The position numbers were made by a program, and so were the translations under genes. 57,255 nt of DNA from Streptococcus orisasini (GTDB lineage: Bacteria; Bacillota; Bacilli; Lactobacillales; Streptococcaceae): contig NZ_BCLE01000042.1 in the NCBI RefSeq assembly GCF_001431045.1, positions 1-57,255 of the forward strand, read 5' to 3'. Within the stretch, counting starts at the first letter, position 1, and every line of letters begins with the position of its first letter. Below the pieces are notes generated by a model, which saw only the letters and a program-made list of their open reading frames with translations, was not told the DNA's origin and made no database searches. Of this stretch, positions 38,718 to 48,007 are shown in pieces.

Positions 38718-40034
38718 ATGAGTCCAGCTATACTTGCCATTATTATGTTGGCAATCGTTGTTGCTTTTATTCTTTGGAATAAGATTCCTTTGAATTTTAT
38801 CATGTTTGTTGTTCCAGTTGTCTTTAGCTTTTTGATGGGCTACGATTTGAAACAAACCAGCGATTTTATTATAAATCAGATTAACGTTGTAATGACCCAG
38901 TCTGGGTACATGCTTTTGTTTGGGTTGATCTATTTTGGTATGCTGACGGAATCCGGTTTGTTTGATACTATGATAAACGGTGTCATGAAAGTTATTGGCA
39001 ATCGTATCAATGTAGTAGGCGTCATGATTTTAACGACTGTTTTAAGTGCTATCGCTTATTTAACAGCACAGATGTCCACAACCTACCTTGTTGTTTTTCC
39101 GATTGTTATTCCATTTTTTAAGAAATTTAAGATGGATCGTAATTTTGCCTTTATCATCTGTCAAACTGCTATTGGAGCAATGTGCTGGCTGCCGTGGGGA
39201 ATTGGTTTAGTCATGTCAGCAACCATGGCTAATACTCACGCTGAGACTCTTGCAGTTGCTTCTATTCCTTGGGGTCTGTGCTTTATCCCAGCTATCATTC
39301 TGCAATATATCTATTTTGCACGCAAACATAAAAAAGAGCATGGAACACTTGGACTGCCTGAAGATGCAGAAGGCGGAGCAGCACATAAGATTGAAGAACG
39401 GGAAAATGCTAGACCAAAATTATTTTGGCTTAACATGATTATCTTTTTGATTGTCGTTGTAGCCTTAGCCGTCTTAAAATGGCCATCTTACTTAGTGTTT
39501 ATCATGGCTTCAATTGTTACGGCTTTGATTAACTATCCCAAAGATTTTGGCGCTATTTGGAATAAGCAGGCAACAATGTTCTTTAACGTATTGATTATGC
39601 TTATTGCCATTTGTTTTTACTTGGCTGTCTTTAACGCCAAAGATGGGTCGCATGCTTCCATGGTAGAAAGTCTTGCTAAGCTGCTGGAAGCACATTTCCC
39701 AAGCTTCTTGATGCGCTATATCCATATTATTTTCCTTCTGCTCTGTGTGCCGATTATCTACTTTGTCCCTTATCAGTTATATAATGCCCTTTATCCGCTT
39801 TTTATCTCAATCGGAGCTTCTTTCGGTCTGTCACCGATTGCCATCATTGCTCCCTTTGTATGTAACCTAGCTTTGGCAACTTCGGTCACACCGATGAATT
39901 CATCTACCTATGTGGGTGCAACGCTTTGTGAAATTGAAGCAGAACCTTTTACCAAAAAAGCAGCACCTATCATGTTTGTTACCAACGCAGTTGTTGTGGC
40001 AGTAGCTGCTATTTCTGGCGTTTTGCACTTTTAA
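38718..40034 (+). CDS. CitMHS-like organic acid transporter
   Basis: A 438-residue carrier with about 11 helices of the CitMHS/SLC13-like group, with MSTTYLVVFPIVIPFFKK near 116 and SVTPMNSSTYVGA near 393. Family members import citrate-metal complexes or other organic acids. It follows the esterase by 25 nt, so it should import the esterase substrate. It is unlikely to be a plain citrate carrier in this setting. Confidence 0.78.
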   Translation: MSPAILAIIMLAIVVAFILWNKIPLNFIMFVVPVVFSFLMGYDLKQTSDFIINQINVVMTQSGYMLLFGLIYFGMLTESGLFDTMINGVMKVIGNRINVVGVMILTTVLSAIAYLTAQMSTTYLVVFPIVIPFFKKFKMDRNFAFIICQTAIGAMCWLPWGIGLVMSATMANTHAETLAVASIPWGLCFIPAIILQYIYFARKHKKEHGTLGLPEDAEGGAAHKIEERENARPKLFWLNMIIFLIVVVALAVLKWPSYLVFIMASIVTALINYPKDFGAIWNKQATMFFNVLIMLIAICFYLAVFNAKDGSHASMVESLAKLLEAHFPSFLMRYIHIIFLLLCVPIIYFVPYQLYNALYPLFISIGASFGLSPIAIIAPFVCNLALATSVTPMNSSTYVGATLCEIEAEPFTKKAAPIMFVTNAVVVAVAAISGVLHF

Positions 40035-40082
40035 ATAAAATAAAAAATTCATATCAAAAGACATGAATTTTAGCTTCAAAGC

Positions 40083-40109
40083 AAACTTCTTTTGGAGGTT
40101 TGTTTTTTT
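40083..40109 (+). terminator. Terminator after the CitMHS-like gene
   Basis: AAACTTC pairs with GAGGTTT around TTTTG, followed by seven T. A second hairpin (AAAATTCAT/ATGAATTTT) lies at 40044-40071. Confidence 0.65.
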
Positions 40110-40173
40110 ATGTCGTTTTAATCTGTCTAAGGCTGCCAAGTGGCAATAGTGAGTTGACCTGCTAAACAGCTGC

Positions 40174-41052
40174 TCATGACTTGAGTAAATGCTTGGCAAA
40201 TTTTTTGAAGGCCGTTTGAATCGGCGGATAATAATCAGACTTATTGTAAGCTATGTAAATCATACGCTTATCCAGGGCATCAGTAATTTTAATCTTTTTA
40301 ACTCGGTAGGCGTCAATACTGATGATATTTGGGATAATAGCAATTCCAAAATGATGGGCAACAAACCCCAGCACACTTTGGTCATCTTCAAGCTCAATTT
40401 TGATACGGGGCTGCAGACCTAATTTTTTAAAGGACTGATCCAGATAGGGTCTAAGACCGCTGTGTTCGTTATAGTAAACGTAATCATATGCAATGGTATC
40501 TGCCAGCGAAATACTGTCATATTTGGCTAAGGGATGATCCTCAGGCACAATAATGACCTGTTCTTCTACCATTAAGGGTTCAAACTGAATCTGGCTGAAA
40601 TGATCGATTTTAGAAACAATTGCACAATCCAATTCTTCCCTGCTTAAGGCATGCAGCAAATTGTGGGAATTGTTTTGCTCCAATTGAAATTGGACTTGGG
40701 GATATTCTTGCAGAAACTGGCTGATAAGTTTGGGACCAATGTTTGATCCAAAGGTATAAATAAAACCAATGGCAAGTTTTCCTTGATTAGGATGAACTTC
40801 AGCCTGCAAAGCAGTATAGGCTTGATTAATTGTGCGAATAGATTCCTTGGCAGAGGTGTAAAAAATACGTCCATAGCGAGTTAATTTAATATTTCTGCCA
40901 TCTTTTTTGAAAAGCGGGAGTCCCAGTTCTTTTTCTAATTCTGCAATGACATAGGAAAGATTGGGTTGCGATGTATTCAGTTCTTTGGCTGTCTTTGTCA
41001 TATGTTCGCTCTCAGCAAGAGCGACAAAATATTCTAAATGCTGCATGTTCAT
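40174..41052 (-). CDS. LysR-family regulator 2 of the island
   Basis: A 292-residue LysR protein, clearly related to the one at 30997 along its length (both start with an [MN]xLQHLxYFxxLAxxEHxT pattern). HTH at about 15-42. It diverges from the second aroD and the OYE-FAD reductase across 173 bp with an inverted repeat box. It probably activates them in response to a ring acid. Confidence 0.88.
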   Translation of the reverse strand: MNMQHLEYFVALAESEHMTKTAKELNTSQPNLSYVIAELEKELGLPLFKKDGRNIKLTRYGRIFYTSAKESIRTINQAYTALQAEVHPNQGKLAIGFIYTFGSNIGPKLISQFLQEYPQVQFQLEQNNSHNLLHALSREELDCAIVSKIDHFSQIQFEPLMVEEQVIIVPEDHPLAKYDSISLADTIAYDYVYYNEHSGLRPYLDQSFKKLGLQPRIKIELEDDQSVLGFVAHHFGIAIIPNIISIDAYRVKKIKITDALDKRMIYIAYNKSDYYPPIQTAFKKFAKHLLKS

Positions 41053-41107
41053 CTGTGTTACCTCTTAATCATTATAACAAGTTCTTAAGAAATTATAAAG
41101 AAGTTTT

Positions 41108-41131
41108 ATAGATTTAATAAAATATATCTAT
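41108..41131. promoter_or_regulatory. Candidate LysR box upstream of the second aroD
   Basis: ATAGAT (41108-41113), 12 nt, ATCTAT (41126-41131). A third half, ATAGAT at 41145-41150, follows. Confidence 0.5.
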
Positions 41132-41225
41132 TAGATTTATCAATATAGATGTGCTAAAATCATAAGTGAAATAAATCACAAAATGAAAGCGTAGTGAAAA
41201 CAATCATGAAAATGGAGGTATTATC

Positions 41226-41978
41226 ATGAAAACAGTAACTGTCGAAAATGTTGTCTTTGGGGAAGGAAGACCCAAAATTCTGGTTCCCCTGGTCGGAGCA
41301 ACAGAAACAGAAATTTTAGAGGCAGCAGCACAAGCTAAGGAATTGGATTGTGATGTTATTGAGTGGCGTATTGACTTCTATGAATTTGTCGAAGAGCCTA
41401 AAAAAGTTGCTGCTCTGTCTTTAAAAGTGAAAGAAGCAGCGCAAAAACCAGTCTTAGTTACTTTCCGCACAGCTAAAGAAGGCGGAGTTCACGAAATACC
41501 AGATGCTCTTTACTTTGAGATTTACAGAACTGTTTTAACACAAGGTAAGGCTGATTTGATTGACTTGGAACTTTTTATGGATCAGGCAGAAGTTCAAAAA
41601 ACAATTGAGCTAGCACATGAAAAGGGAACAAAAGTCATCATGTGCAATCATGATTTTAATGCAACGCCAACTAAGGCTGAGCTTGTAAGCCGCTTAACCA
41701 TGATGGAAGAGCGGCATGCAGATATCTGTAAAATTGCAGTTATGCCGCAATCAAATCAAGATGTGCTGACCTTACTTCAAGCAACTGCTGAGCGTTATGC
41801 AAGTGCTCAGACACCTTTGATTACCATGTCCATGGGGGCACTAGGAATGGTATCTCGTGTGTCTGGAGAAGTCTTTGGTTCTTCAGCAACCTTTGGTGCG
41901 GCTGCGAAAGCTTCAGCACCTGGTCAAGTTCCTGTATCGGAGCTGCGTACTATTCTTGAAACACTGAAATTACAATAA
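41226..41978 (+). CDS. Second 3-dehydroquinate dehydratase, type I (250-residue form)
   Basis: A full-length type I dehydroquinase with H142 in MCNHDF and Schiff-base K169 in CKIAVMP. It is longer than, and only distantly similar to, the biosynthetic AroD at 25503, and resembles the enterobacterial and clostridial form. It precedes the OYE-FAD reductase gene by 12 nt and diverges from LysR 2. In quinate catabolism this step turns 3-dehydroquinate to 3-dehydroshikimate, so it is probably the catabolic isozyme. Confidence 0.88.
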   Translation: MKTVTVENVVFGEGRPKILVPLVGATETEILEAAAQAKELDCDVIEWRIDFYEFVEEPKKVAALSLKVKEAAQKPVLVTFRTAKEGGVHEIPDALYFEIYRTVLTQGKADLIDLELFMDQAEVQKTIELAHEKGTKVIMCNHDFNATPTKAELVSRLTMMEERHADICKIAVMPQSNQDVLTLLQATAERYASAQTPLITMSMGALGMVSRVSGEVFGSSATFGAAAKASAPGQVPVSELRTILETLKLQ

Positions 41979-41990
41979 AGAGGGAAAAAT

Positions 41991-44909
41991 ATGTCAAAAC
42001 AATTATTTGAAGAAGTTAGATTAGCTTCCGGAGCTGCCTTGAAAAACCGTATTGTCATGTCCCCTATGACGACTGAATCAGCTTATTATGATGGCAGTGT
42101 TCCAAATGATTTGGTGGCTTATTATGCGAAACGTTCAGGAACTGTTGGAGCAGTTATTGTAGAATCAGCTTTCGTTGAAAATTATGGTCGAGGGTTCTTT
42201 GGAGCTCTGGGGATTGACAGCGATGATAAGATTGAAGGTTTATCCAAGATAGCAAAAGCTATCAAAGATAAGGGTTCCAAGGCGCTTATTCAAATTTACC
42301 ATGCAGGTCGTATGGGATTTGAGCCGATGAATGAAGGTCGTATTCCTGTTTCGGCTTCGCCTGTGGCAGCTCTTCGTCCCAATGCACCTGTTCCGATTGA
42401 GATGAGCCACCATGACATTTTGGACATGATTGACAACTTTGCTGAAGGGGTGCGCCGCGCTATCAAAGCTGGTTTTGACGGTGTAGAATTGCACGGAGCC
42501 AATACTTACCTGTTACAGCAGTTCTTTTCACCTCATTCCAACCGCCGTTCGGATGCTTGGGGCGGCACCCTTAAGAAACGTGCCAAATTCCCAATCGAAG
42601 TCGTCAAAGCAGCCAAGCGTGTTATTGAAGAAGAAGGGGCTTCCAATTTTATCCTCGGTTATCGTTTTTCACCTGAAGAGTTGGAAGAACCTGGTATTAC
42701 CTTTGATGATACCATGTATTTGCTAAATGCATTGGCTGAGTATGACCTGGATTATTTCCATTTTTCGATGGGAATTTATACCCGTTCATCAATCATTGAT
42801 ACCGATAATCCGGAAATGCTGATTACAAAGTTTTTAGCTCAGCGTTCTGAGAAATTAGCAAAGACGCCAATTATGGGAGTTGGCGGGATTATGCAAAGGG
42901 CGGATGCTGAAGATGCCTTGTCACTAGGCTATGATTTGGTGGCTGTTGCCAAAGGTTTTCTGGTAGAACCTGACTGGGCAGGTACCATTCAAGCCGGAAA
43001 AGAGGTCAATCCGTTTGCTGATATTCATGACCGTGAAAAATTGGTTATTCCAAGTCCGCTTTGGAACTTTATGGATACAAGCTTTGGTTTGATTAAAGAT
43101 TTTGCAGCAGAGAAAGCTAAAGCTGAGCGCCTGAAAGACTTGATGACCAAGGATCTTGAATTTAAACCGGGTCAATATCACGTAATGGCTTCAGGTCACA
43201 ACAGTGAACTTCCGATGGTAGTAACCTTCGACAAATCGCGGATTACAAATATTGAAATTGACAGTGCTGGTGAATCAGAAGGCCTCTCAGATTTAGTATT
43301 TGAAAAAATGCCAAAACAAATCATCGAATTTCAAACCTTGAATGTCGATGCTGTTTCGGGAGCTTCCTCTACCTCTAGAGGTGTCCTTGCAGGGGTAGCT
43401 GACGCGGCGCGTCAAGCAAGCGGTCAGGATGCTGTTGACGTTTTAGAAGCTCGGCCAAAACCGGTAGAAGTCAAGTCTACAGAAGTTTTGGAAGAAACAA
43501 CAGATGTTGTGGTTATCGGTGGCGGTGCTGCTGGTATAGCAGCTTCTCTTCGTGCGGATGAGCTTGGCTTGAAGACGATGCTGGTTGAAAAACTCAGCTT
43601 TATTGGCGGTGCTATTTCAGTTTCTGGTGGAAACCAAGTTGTTATGGGCTCTAAACTGCAAAAAGAAGCAGGAGTCACAGATGATACGGTGAAATCTATG
43701 TTTGATGATTTCATGGCCAACGGCAATGGTCAAAATGTGCGGTCTCTCTTGACACTTTTAGCTGAAAATGTTGGTCAAACAACCGACTGGGTACACGAAT
43801 ATGTTGGGGTTGAATATGACATGGAAGGCGGTTTGCATGTTTTGGCTGAGTATGCCAAGGATCGTGAATTAGCCTATGCACATGGCGGACATGGATTTGC
43901 AGCTTCAGTCCGTGCTAAAATGGCAGCGTCTCGTGTCCAAGTGCTTCTTCAGACAAAAGCCCAAGAACTGCTGACAGATGGAAAAGGAAATGTAACAGGG
44001 CTTGTTGCAGTTGAGGCTAATGGAAGAACGCATCGTATTTCTGCTAAGGCTGTCATTATTACAACAGGTGGTTATGGTAATAATAAAGCTATGCTGCCGG
44101 ATGAGCTCAAGGGCGTTCTTTTCTACGGAACGCGGTCTTCAATGGGTGAAGGTGTTCAAATGGCGCAAGCTCCTGGTATTGATGCAGCGACTCGTATGAT
44201 GAATCTTGGTAAAATCTATCCTAATGGTGTCGAAGTTTCTCCTGGAACAGCCAAATCAACCATCGATGGAAACTTACGTGTCCTGAAGGAAAATGGTCTT
44301 TTGCTCAATAGCAAGGGTAAACGTGTTGTCAATGAACGTGCTTCTAACCATGCTATTTTGGATGTGTTGATGGAGCAGGAACCCAAAATACTATATTTGC
44401 TGCTCGATCAAAAGCATTTTGATATTTTCCGGGATGGAATAGCTGAAGGGGGCATTTCATCGGCTGAGGTTGAAAAATGGCTGGCAAGCAATGGCCGTGA
44501 AACACCTTATTTTTACCATGGTGAAACCCTTGAGGAACTGGCAAATGCTGCCGGTATGGATGGGGCTACTCTTGAAAATACTGTAGCCCGTTACAATGAA
44601 TTCGTCGCTAATGGTGAAGATAAAGACTTCCATCGTGAACGTCGCTTCTTGCAAGTACCAGTTGGTGAAGGTCCTTACTATATGATTGAGCAAAAACCTC
44701 GTTTTGCAACGACCATGGGAGGATTAGTTGTCAATAATAAATTGCAGGTTGTTAATACTTCAAGTACGGTTATCAAGGGGCTCTACGCTGCAGGTGAAGT
44801 TGTCGGCGGTGTTATGGGAACAGATTCGCCATCAGGTGCCAATAATGCCTGGGCTCTGACATCAGGTAAGCTAGCCGCTGAAAAAATTAGAAAGAAAATT
44901 AAATTGTAG
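41991..44909 (+). CDS. OYE / FMN-bind / FAD fumarate-reductase-like fusion (NADH-dependent enoate reductase)
   Basis: A 972-residue soluble flavoprotein. Residues 1-370 are an old-yellow-enzyme domain with H168/N171 in ELHGAN and an N-terminal GxxLKNRIVMSPM. Residues about 385-475 are an FMN-bind domain with SGASST (456-461), a site for covalent FMN transfer by ApbE. Residues about 503-972 are an FAD-binding reductase with VVIGGGAAG at 508-515. Such fusions are cytoplasmic NADH:fumarate or NADH:acrylate reductases. Two fumarate-binding residues are absent: the His before TMGG is Thr907, and the Arg after GAN (GANR) is Asn (GANN near 949-952). A non-fumarate unsaturated acid is therefore likely, such as shikimate, dehydroshikimate or a cinnamate. 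ApbE is not in the window. Confidence 0.85.
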   Translation: MSKQLFEEVRLASGAALKNRIVMSPMTTESAYYDGSVPNDLVAYYAKRSGTVGAVIVESAFVENYGRGFFGALGIDSDDKIEGLSKIAKAIKDKGSKALIQIYHAGRMGFEPMNEGRIPVSASPVAALRPNAPVPIEMSHHDILDMIDNFAEGVRRAIKAGFDGVELHGANTYLLQQFFSPHSNRRSDAWGGTLKKRAKFPIEVVKAAKRVIEEEGASNFILGYRFSPEELEEPGITFDDTMYLLNALAEYDLDYFHFSMGIYTRSSIIDTDNPEMLITKFLAQRSEKLAKTPIMGVGGIMQRADAEDALSLGYDLVAVAKGFLVEPDWAGTIQAGKEVNPFADIHDREKLVIPSPLWNFMDTSFGLIKDFAAEKAKAERLKDLMTKDLEFKPGQYHVMASGHNSELPMVVTFDKSRITNIEIDSAGESEGLSDLVFEKMPKQIIEFQTLNVDAVSGASSTSRGVLAGVADAARQASGQDAVDVLEARPKPVEVKSTEVLEETTDVVVIGGGAAGIAASLRADELGLKTMLVEKLSFIGGAISVSGGNQVVMGSKLQKEAGVTDDTVKSMFDDFMANGNGQNVRSLLTLLAENVGQTTDWVHEYVGVEYDMEGGLHVLAEYAKDRELAYAHGGHGFAASVRAKMAASRVQVLLQTKAQELLTDGKGNVTGLVAVEANGRTHRISAKAVIITTGGYGNNKAMLPDELKGVLFYGTRSSMGEGVQMAQAPGIDAATRMMNLGKIYPNGVEVSPGTAKSTIDGNLRVLKENGLLLNSKGKRVVNERASNHAILDVLMEQEPKILYLLLDQKHFDIFRDGIAEGGISSAEVEKWLASNGRETPYFYHGETLEELANAAGMDGATLENTVARYNEFVANGEDKDFHRERRFLQVPVGEGPYYMIEQKPRFATTMGGLVVNNKLQVVNTSSTVIKGLYAAGEVVGGVMGTDSPSGANNAWALTSGKLAAEKIRKKIKL

Positions 44910-44919
44910 GCTGAGATTT

Positions 44920-44965
44920 AAAGGCGGTTTGTTTCCTATTATTTAAGGAACAGACCGCTTTATTT
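44920..44965 (+). terminator. Terminator after the reductase gene
   Basis: Imperfect stem AAAGGCGGTTTGTTTCC with GGAACAGACCGCTTT. It closes the island's plus-strand genes. Confidence 0.65.
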
Positions 44966-45080
44966 GTAAATCGTTACGATTGTTCTTGATTTCTTAATTT
45001 TATAGTATAAGTTTGCTAAAACATCAGAAAATTTAAGGAAATTGTGATAAAATGAATATAACTTTCCTAAAAAATTCGTT

Positions 45081-45195
45081 ATGATGGCTGCTGTTGCAGC
45101 TTTGGCAGTCAAAGATGGGGAAGTTTGCCTTAGACAGGCAGAGGCAATCAATGTTTTATCTGAGTCTCTTCTTGGACTTGGATCGGTTAGTTAAA
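45081..45195 (+). pseudogene. Decayed C-terminal fragment of an aroA (EPSP synthase) gene
   Basis: From 45081 the frame reads MMAAVAALAVKDGEV then LRQAEAIN, which aligns with [15 protein letters not shown] and LERAEAIN near the C-terminus of the intact AroA at 45814. After a +1 shift at about 45153 the next frame gives [14 protein letters not shown], aligning with [12 protein letters not shown]. So the end of a second aroA remains, frameshifted and without its first 390 or so codons, directly upstream of aroK. In S. mutans aroA precedes aroK, so this may be the ancestral copy. Confidence 0.75.
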
Positions 45196-45211
45196 ATTAA
45201 AGGAGTTTATT

Positions 45212-45712
45212 ATGGCAAAAGTATTACTTGGATTTATGGGTGCCGGTAAGACGACCGTTGCTGGAGAACTGCAGGAAAGCTTTGAGCAGTTTTTAGATAT
45301 GGATCTTATCATTGAAGAGCGCATCGGTATGTCTATTTCAGAATATTTTGCACGGGAAGGAGAAGCTAATTTCCGTAAGATTGAGTCTCAGGTGTTGGAA
45401 GAGTTGCTAGCTTTAGAAGGGAATATTATCATTTCCACAGGTGGTGGTGTCGTGGTTTCGGAGCACAATCGTGAATTACTGAAAGCTAATCGCAAGAACA
45501 ACGTTCTTTTGTCTGCATCCTTTGAAGTGTTGTATGATCGTATTGAACATGATAAAATTTTCCAGCGTCCGCTGTTCTTAAACAATTCCAAAGAAGACTT
45601 TCATGGGATTTATGAACGCCGCATGAAACTCTATGAAGGTCTGTCAGATTTGATTATCAATACAGACCACCGTACTCCAAAGGAAGTAGCCAGAATTATT
45701 GAATGCATGTAA
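45212..45712 (+). CDS. aroK: Shikimate kinase
   Basis: A 166-residue shikimate kinase. P-loop GFMGAGKTT at residues 6-14; DMDLIIEE near 32, FRKIES near 55 (shikimate-binding Arg) and STGGGVV near 76 are intact. It follows the aroA remnant behind AAAGGAG and ends at its own terminator, so aroA downstream is not simply read through. Confidence 0.95.
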   Translation: MAKVLLGFMGAGKTTVAGELQESFEQFLDMDLIIEERIGMSISEYFAREGEANFRKIESQVLEELLALEGNIIISTGGGVVVSEHNRELLKANRKNNVLLSASFEVLYDRIEHDKIFQRPLFLNNSKEDFHGIYERRMKLYEGLSDLIINTDHRTPKEVARIIECM

Positions 45713-45742
45713 GGTACTTCTTCTAGGTTGTATGGCATGTTT

Positions 45743-45764
45743 CCACCCTTGTGGTGGTTTTTTT
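45743..45764 (+). terminator. aroK terminator
   Basis: CCACC/GGTGG hairpin with loop CTTGT and a following run of seven T. Confidence 0.75.
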
Positions 45765-45813
45765 GTTTCTGAAATTATGGTAAAATAAAGGAAAATCATT
45801 TTTGGAGCAATAA

Positions 45814-47103
<1,290 letters not shown>

Positions 47104-47135
47104 ACACCCTAACATCAATTGAGGAAATAGATTAC

Positions 47136-47960
47136 ATGAAAATTGCTTATCTAGGTCCCAACGGATCTTTTACGCATAATGTGGCCATACAGGCCTTTCC
47201 GGGAGCTGATTTGCTCCCTTTTGCAAATATTACGGAAGTTATCAAGGCTTATGAGGATCAAAAAGTTGATTTTGCCATTGTCCCTATCGAAAATTCGATT
47301 GAAGGCAGTGTTCATGAGACCACTGACTATCTTTTTCATCAAGCAGAAATTCAGGCTGTGGCTGAAATCATTCAGCCCATTAAGCAGCAGCTGATGGCTG
47401 TTCGAACAGACAGAAATATTGAAAAAATTTTTTCCCATCCTCAAGCTATCGCTCAGGGTAAAAAATACATCAAACTTCATTATCCTAATGCGAAAATTGA
47501 AATGACTGCAAGTACTGCTTATGCGGCTCGGCTGGTGGCAGAGCACCCTCAAGAAAACTTTGCAGCTATTGCTCCTAAGGCAGCAGCTGATGAATACGGT
47601 CTGTCTATTATTGCACAGGATATTCAGGAAATTGAAGAAAATTATACACGTTTTTGGGTGCTGGGCCATCAAGTGCCTGAAATTCATCTGGAAAAGACTG
47701 ATGGCAAAGTATCTTTGGCTCTGACACTTCCTGACAATCTCCCGGGAGCCCTTTATAAGGCCTTGTCAACCTTTGCCTGGAGGGGAATCGATTTGACCAA
47801 GATTGAAAGCCGACCCTTGAAAACGGTACTGGGAGAATACTTTTTTATTATTGATTTTGAGAATCATAATAAAAAATTAGTCTCTTTTGCTCTTGAAGAG
47901 TTGACAAGTATCGGAATTCAGTATAAAATTTTGGGTATGTATGCCGTTTACAGGCTTTAA
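47136..47960 (+). CDS. pheA: Prephenate dehydratase
   Basis: A 274-residue monofunctional prephenate dehydratase for phenylalanine. The N-terminal catalytic region has YLGPNGSFTHNVA and VPIENSIEGSVHETTDYL near 50; NYTRFWVLG near 168 contains the Thr of the TRF motif. A C-terminal ACT domain (about 190-274; ALPxNLPGALYKALSTFAWRGIDLTKIESRP type) binds phenylalanine for feedback. No chorismate mutase domain. Confidence 0.95.
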   Translation: MKIAYLGPNGSFTHNVAIQAFPGADLLPFANITEVIKAYEDQKVDFAIVPIENSIEGSVHETTDYLFHQAEIQAVAEIIQPIKQQLMAVRTDRNIEKIFSHPQAIAQGKKYIKLHYPNAKIEMTASTAYAARLVAEHPQENFAAIAPKAAADEYGLSIIAQDIQEIEENYTRFWVLGHQVPEIHLEKTDGKVSLALTLPDNLPGALYKALSTFAWRGIDLTKIESRPLKTVLGEYFFIIDFENHNKKLVSFALEELTSIGIQYKILGMYAVYRL

Positions 47961-48007
47961 AAGAATTGCTAAGTATTAGAAAAAATTAAGTTAGAGAACA
48001 ATTAAAC

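Noticed and set aside
41190..41205. cre (CcpA) site in TGAAAGCGTAGTGA upstream of the second aroD
   Set aside because: The left half fits, but the right half does not match the palindrome.
47151..47687. 178-codon minus-strand frame over pheA
   Set aside because: Antisense to an intact prephenate dehydratase; no family resemblance.
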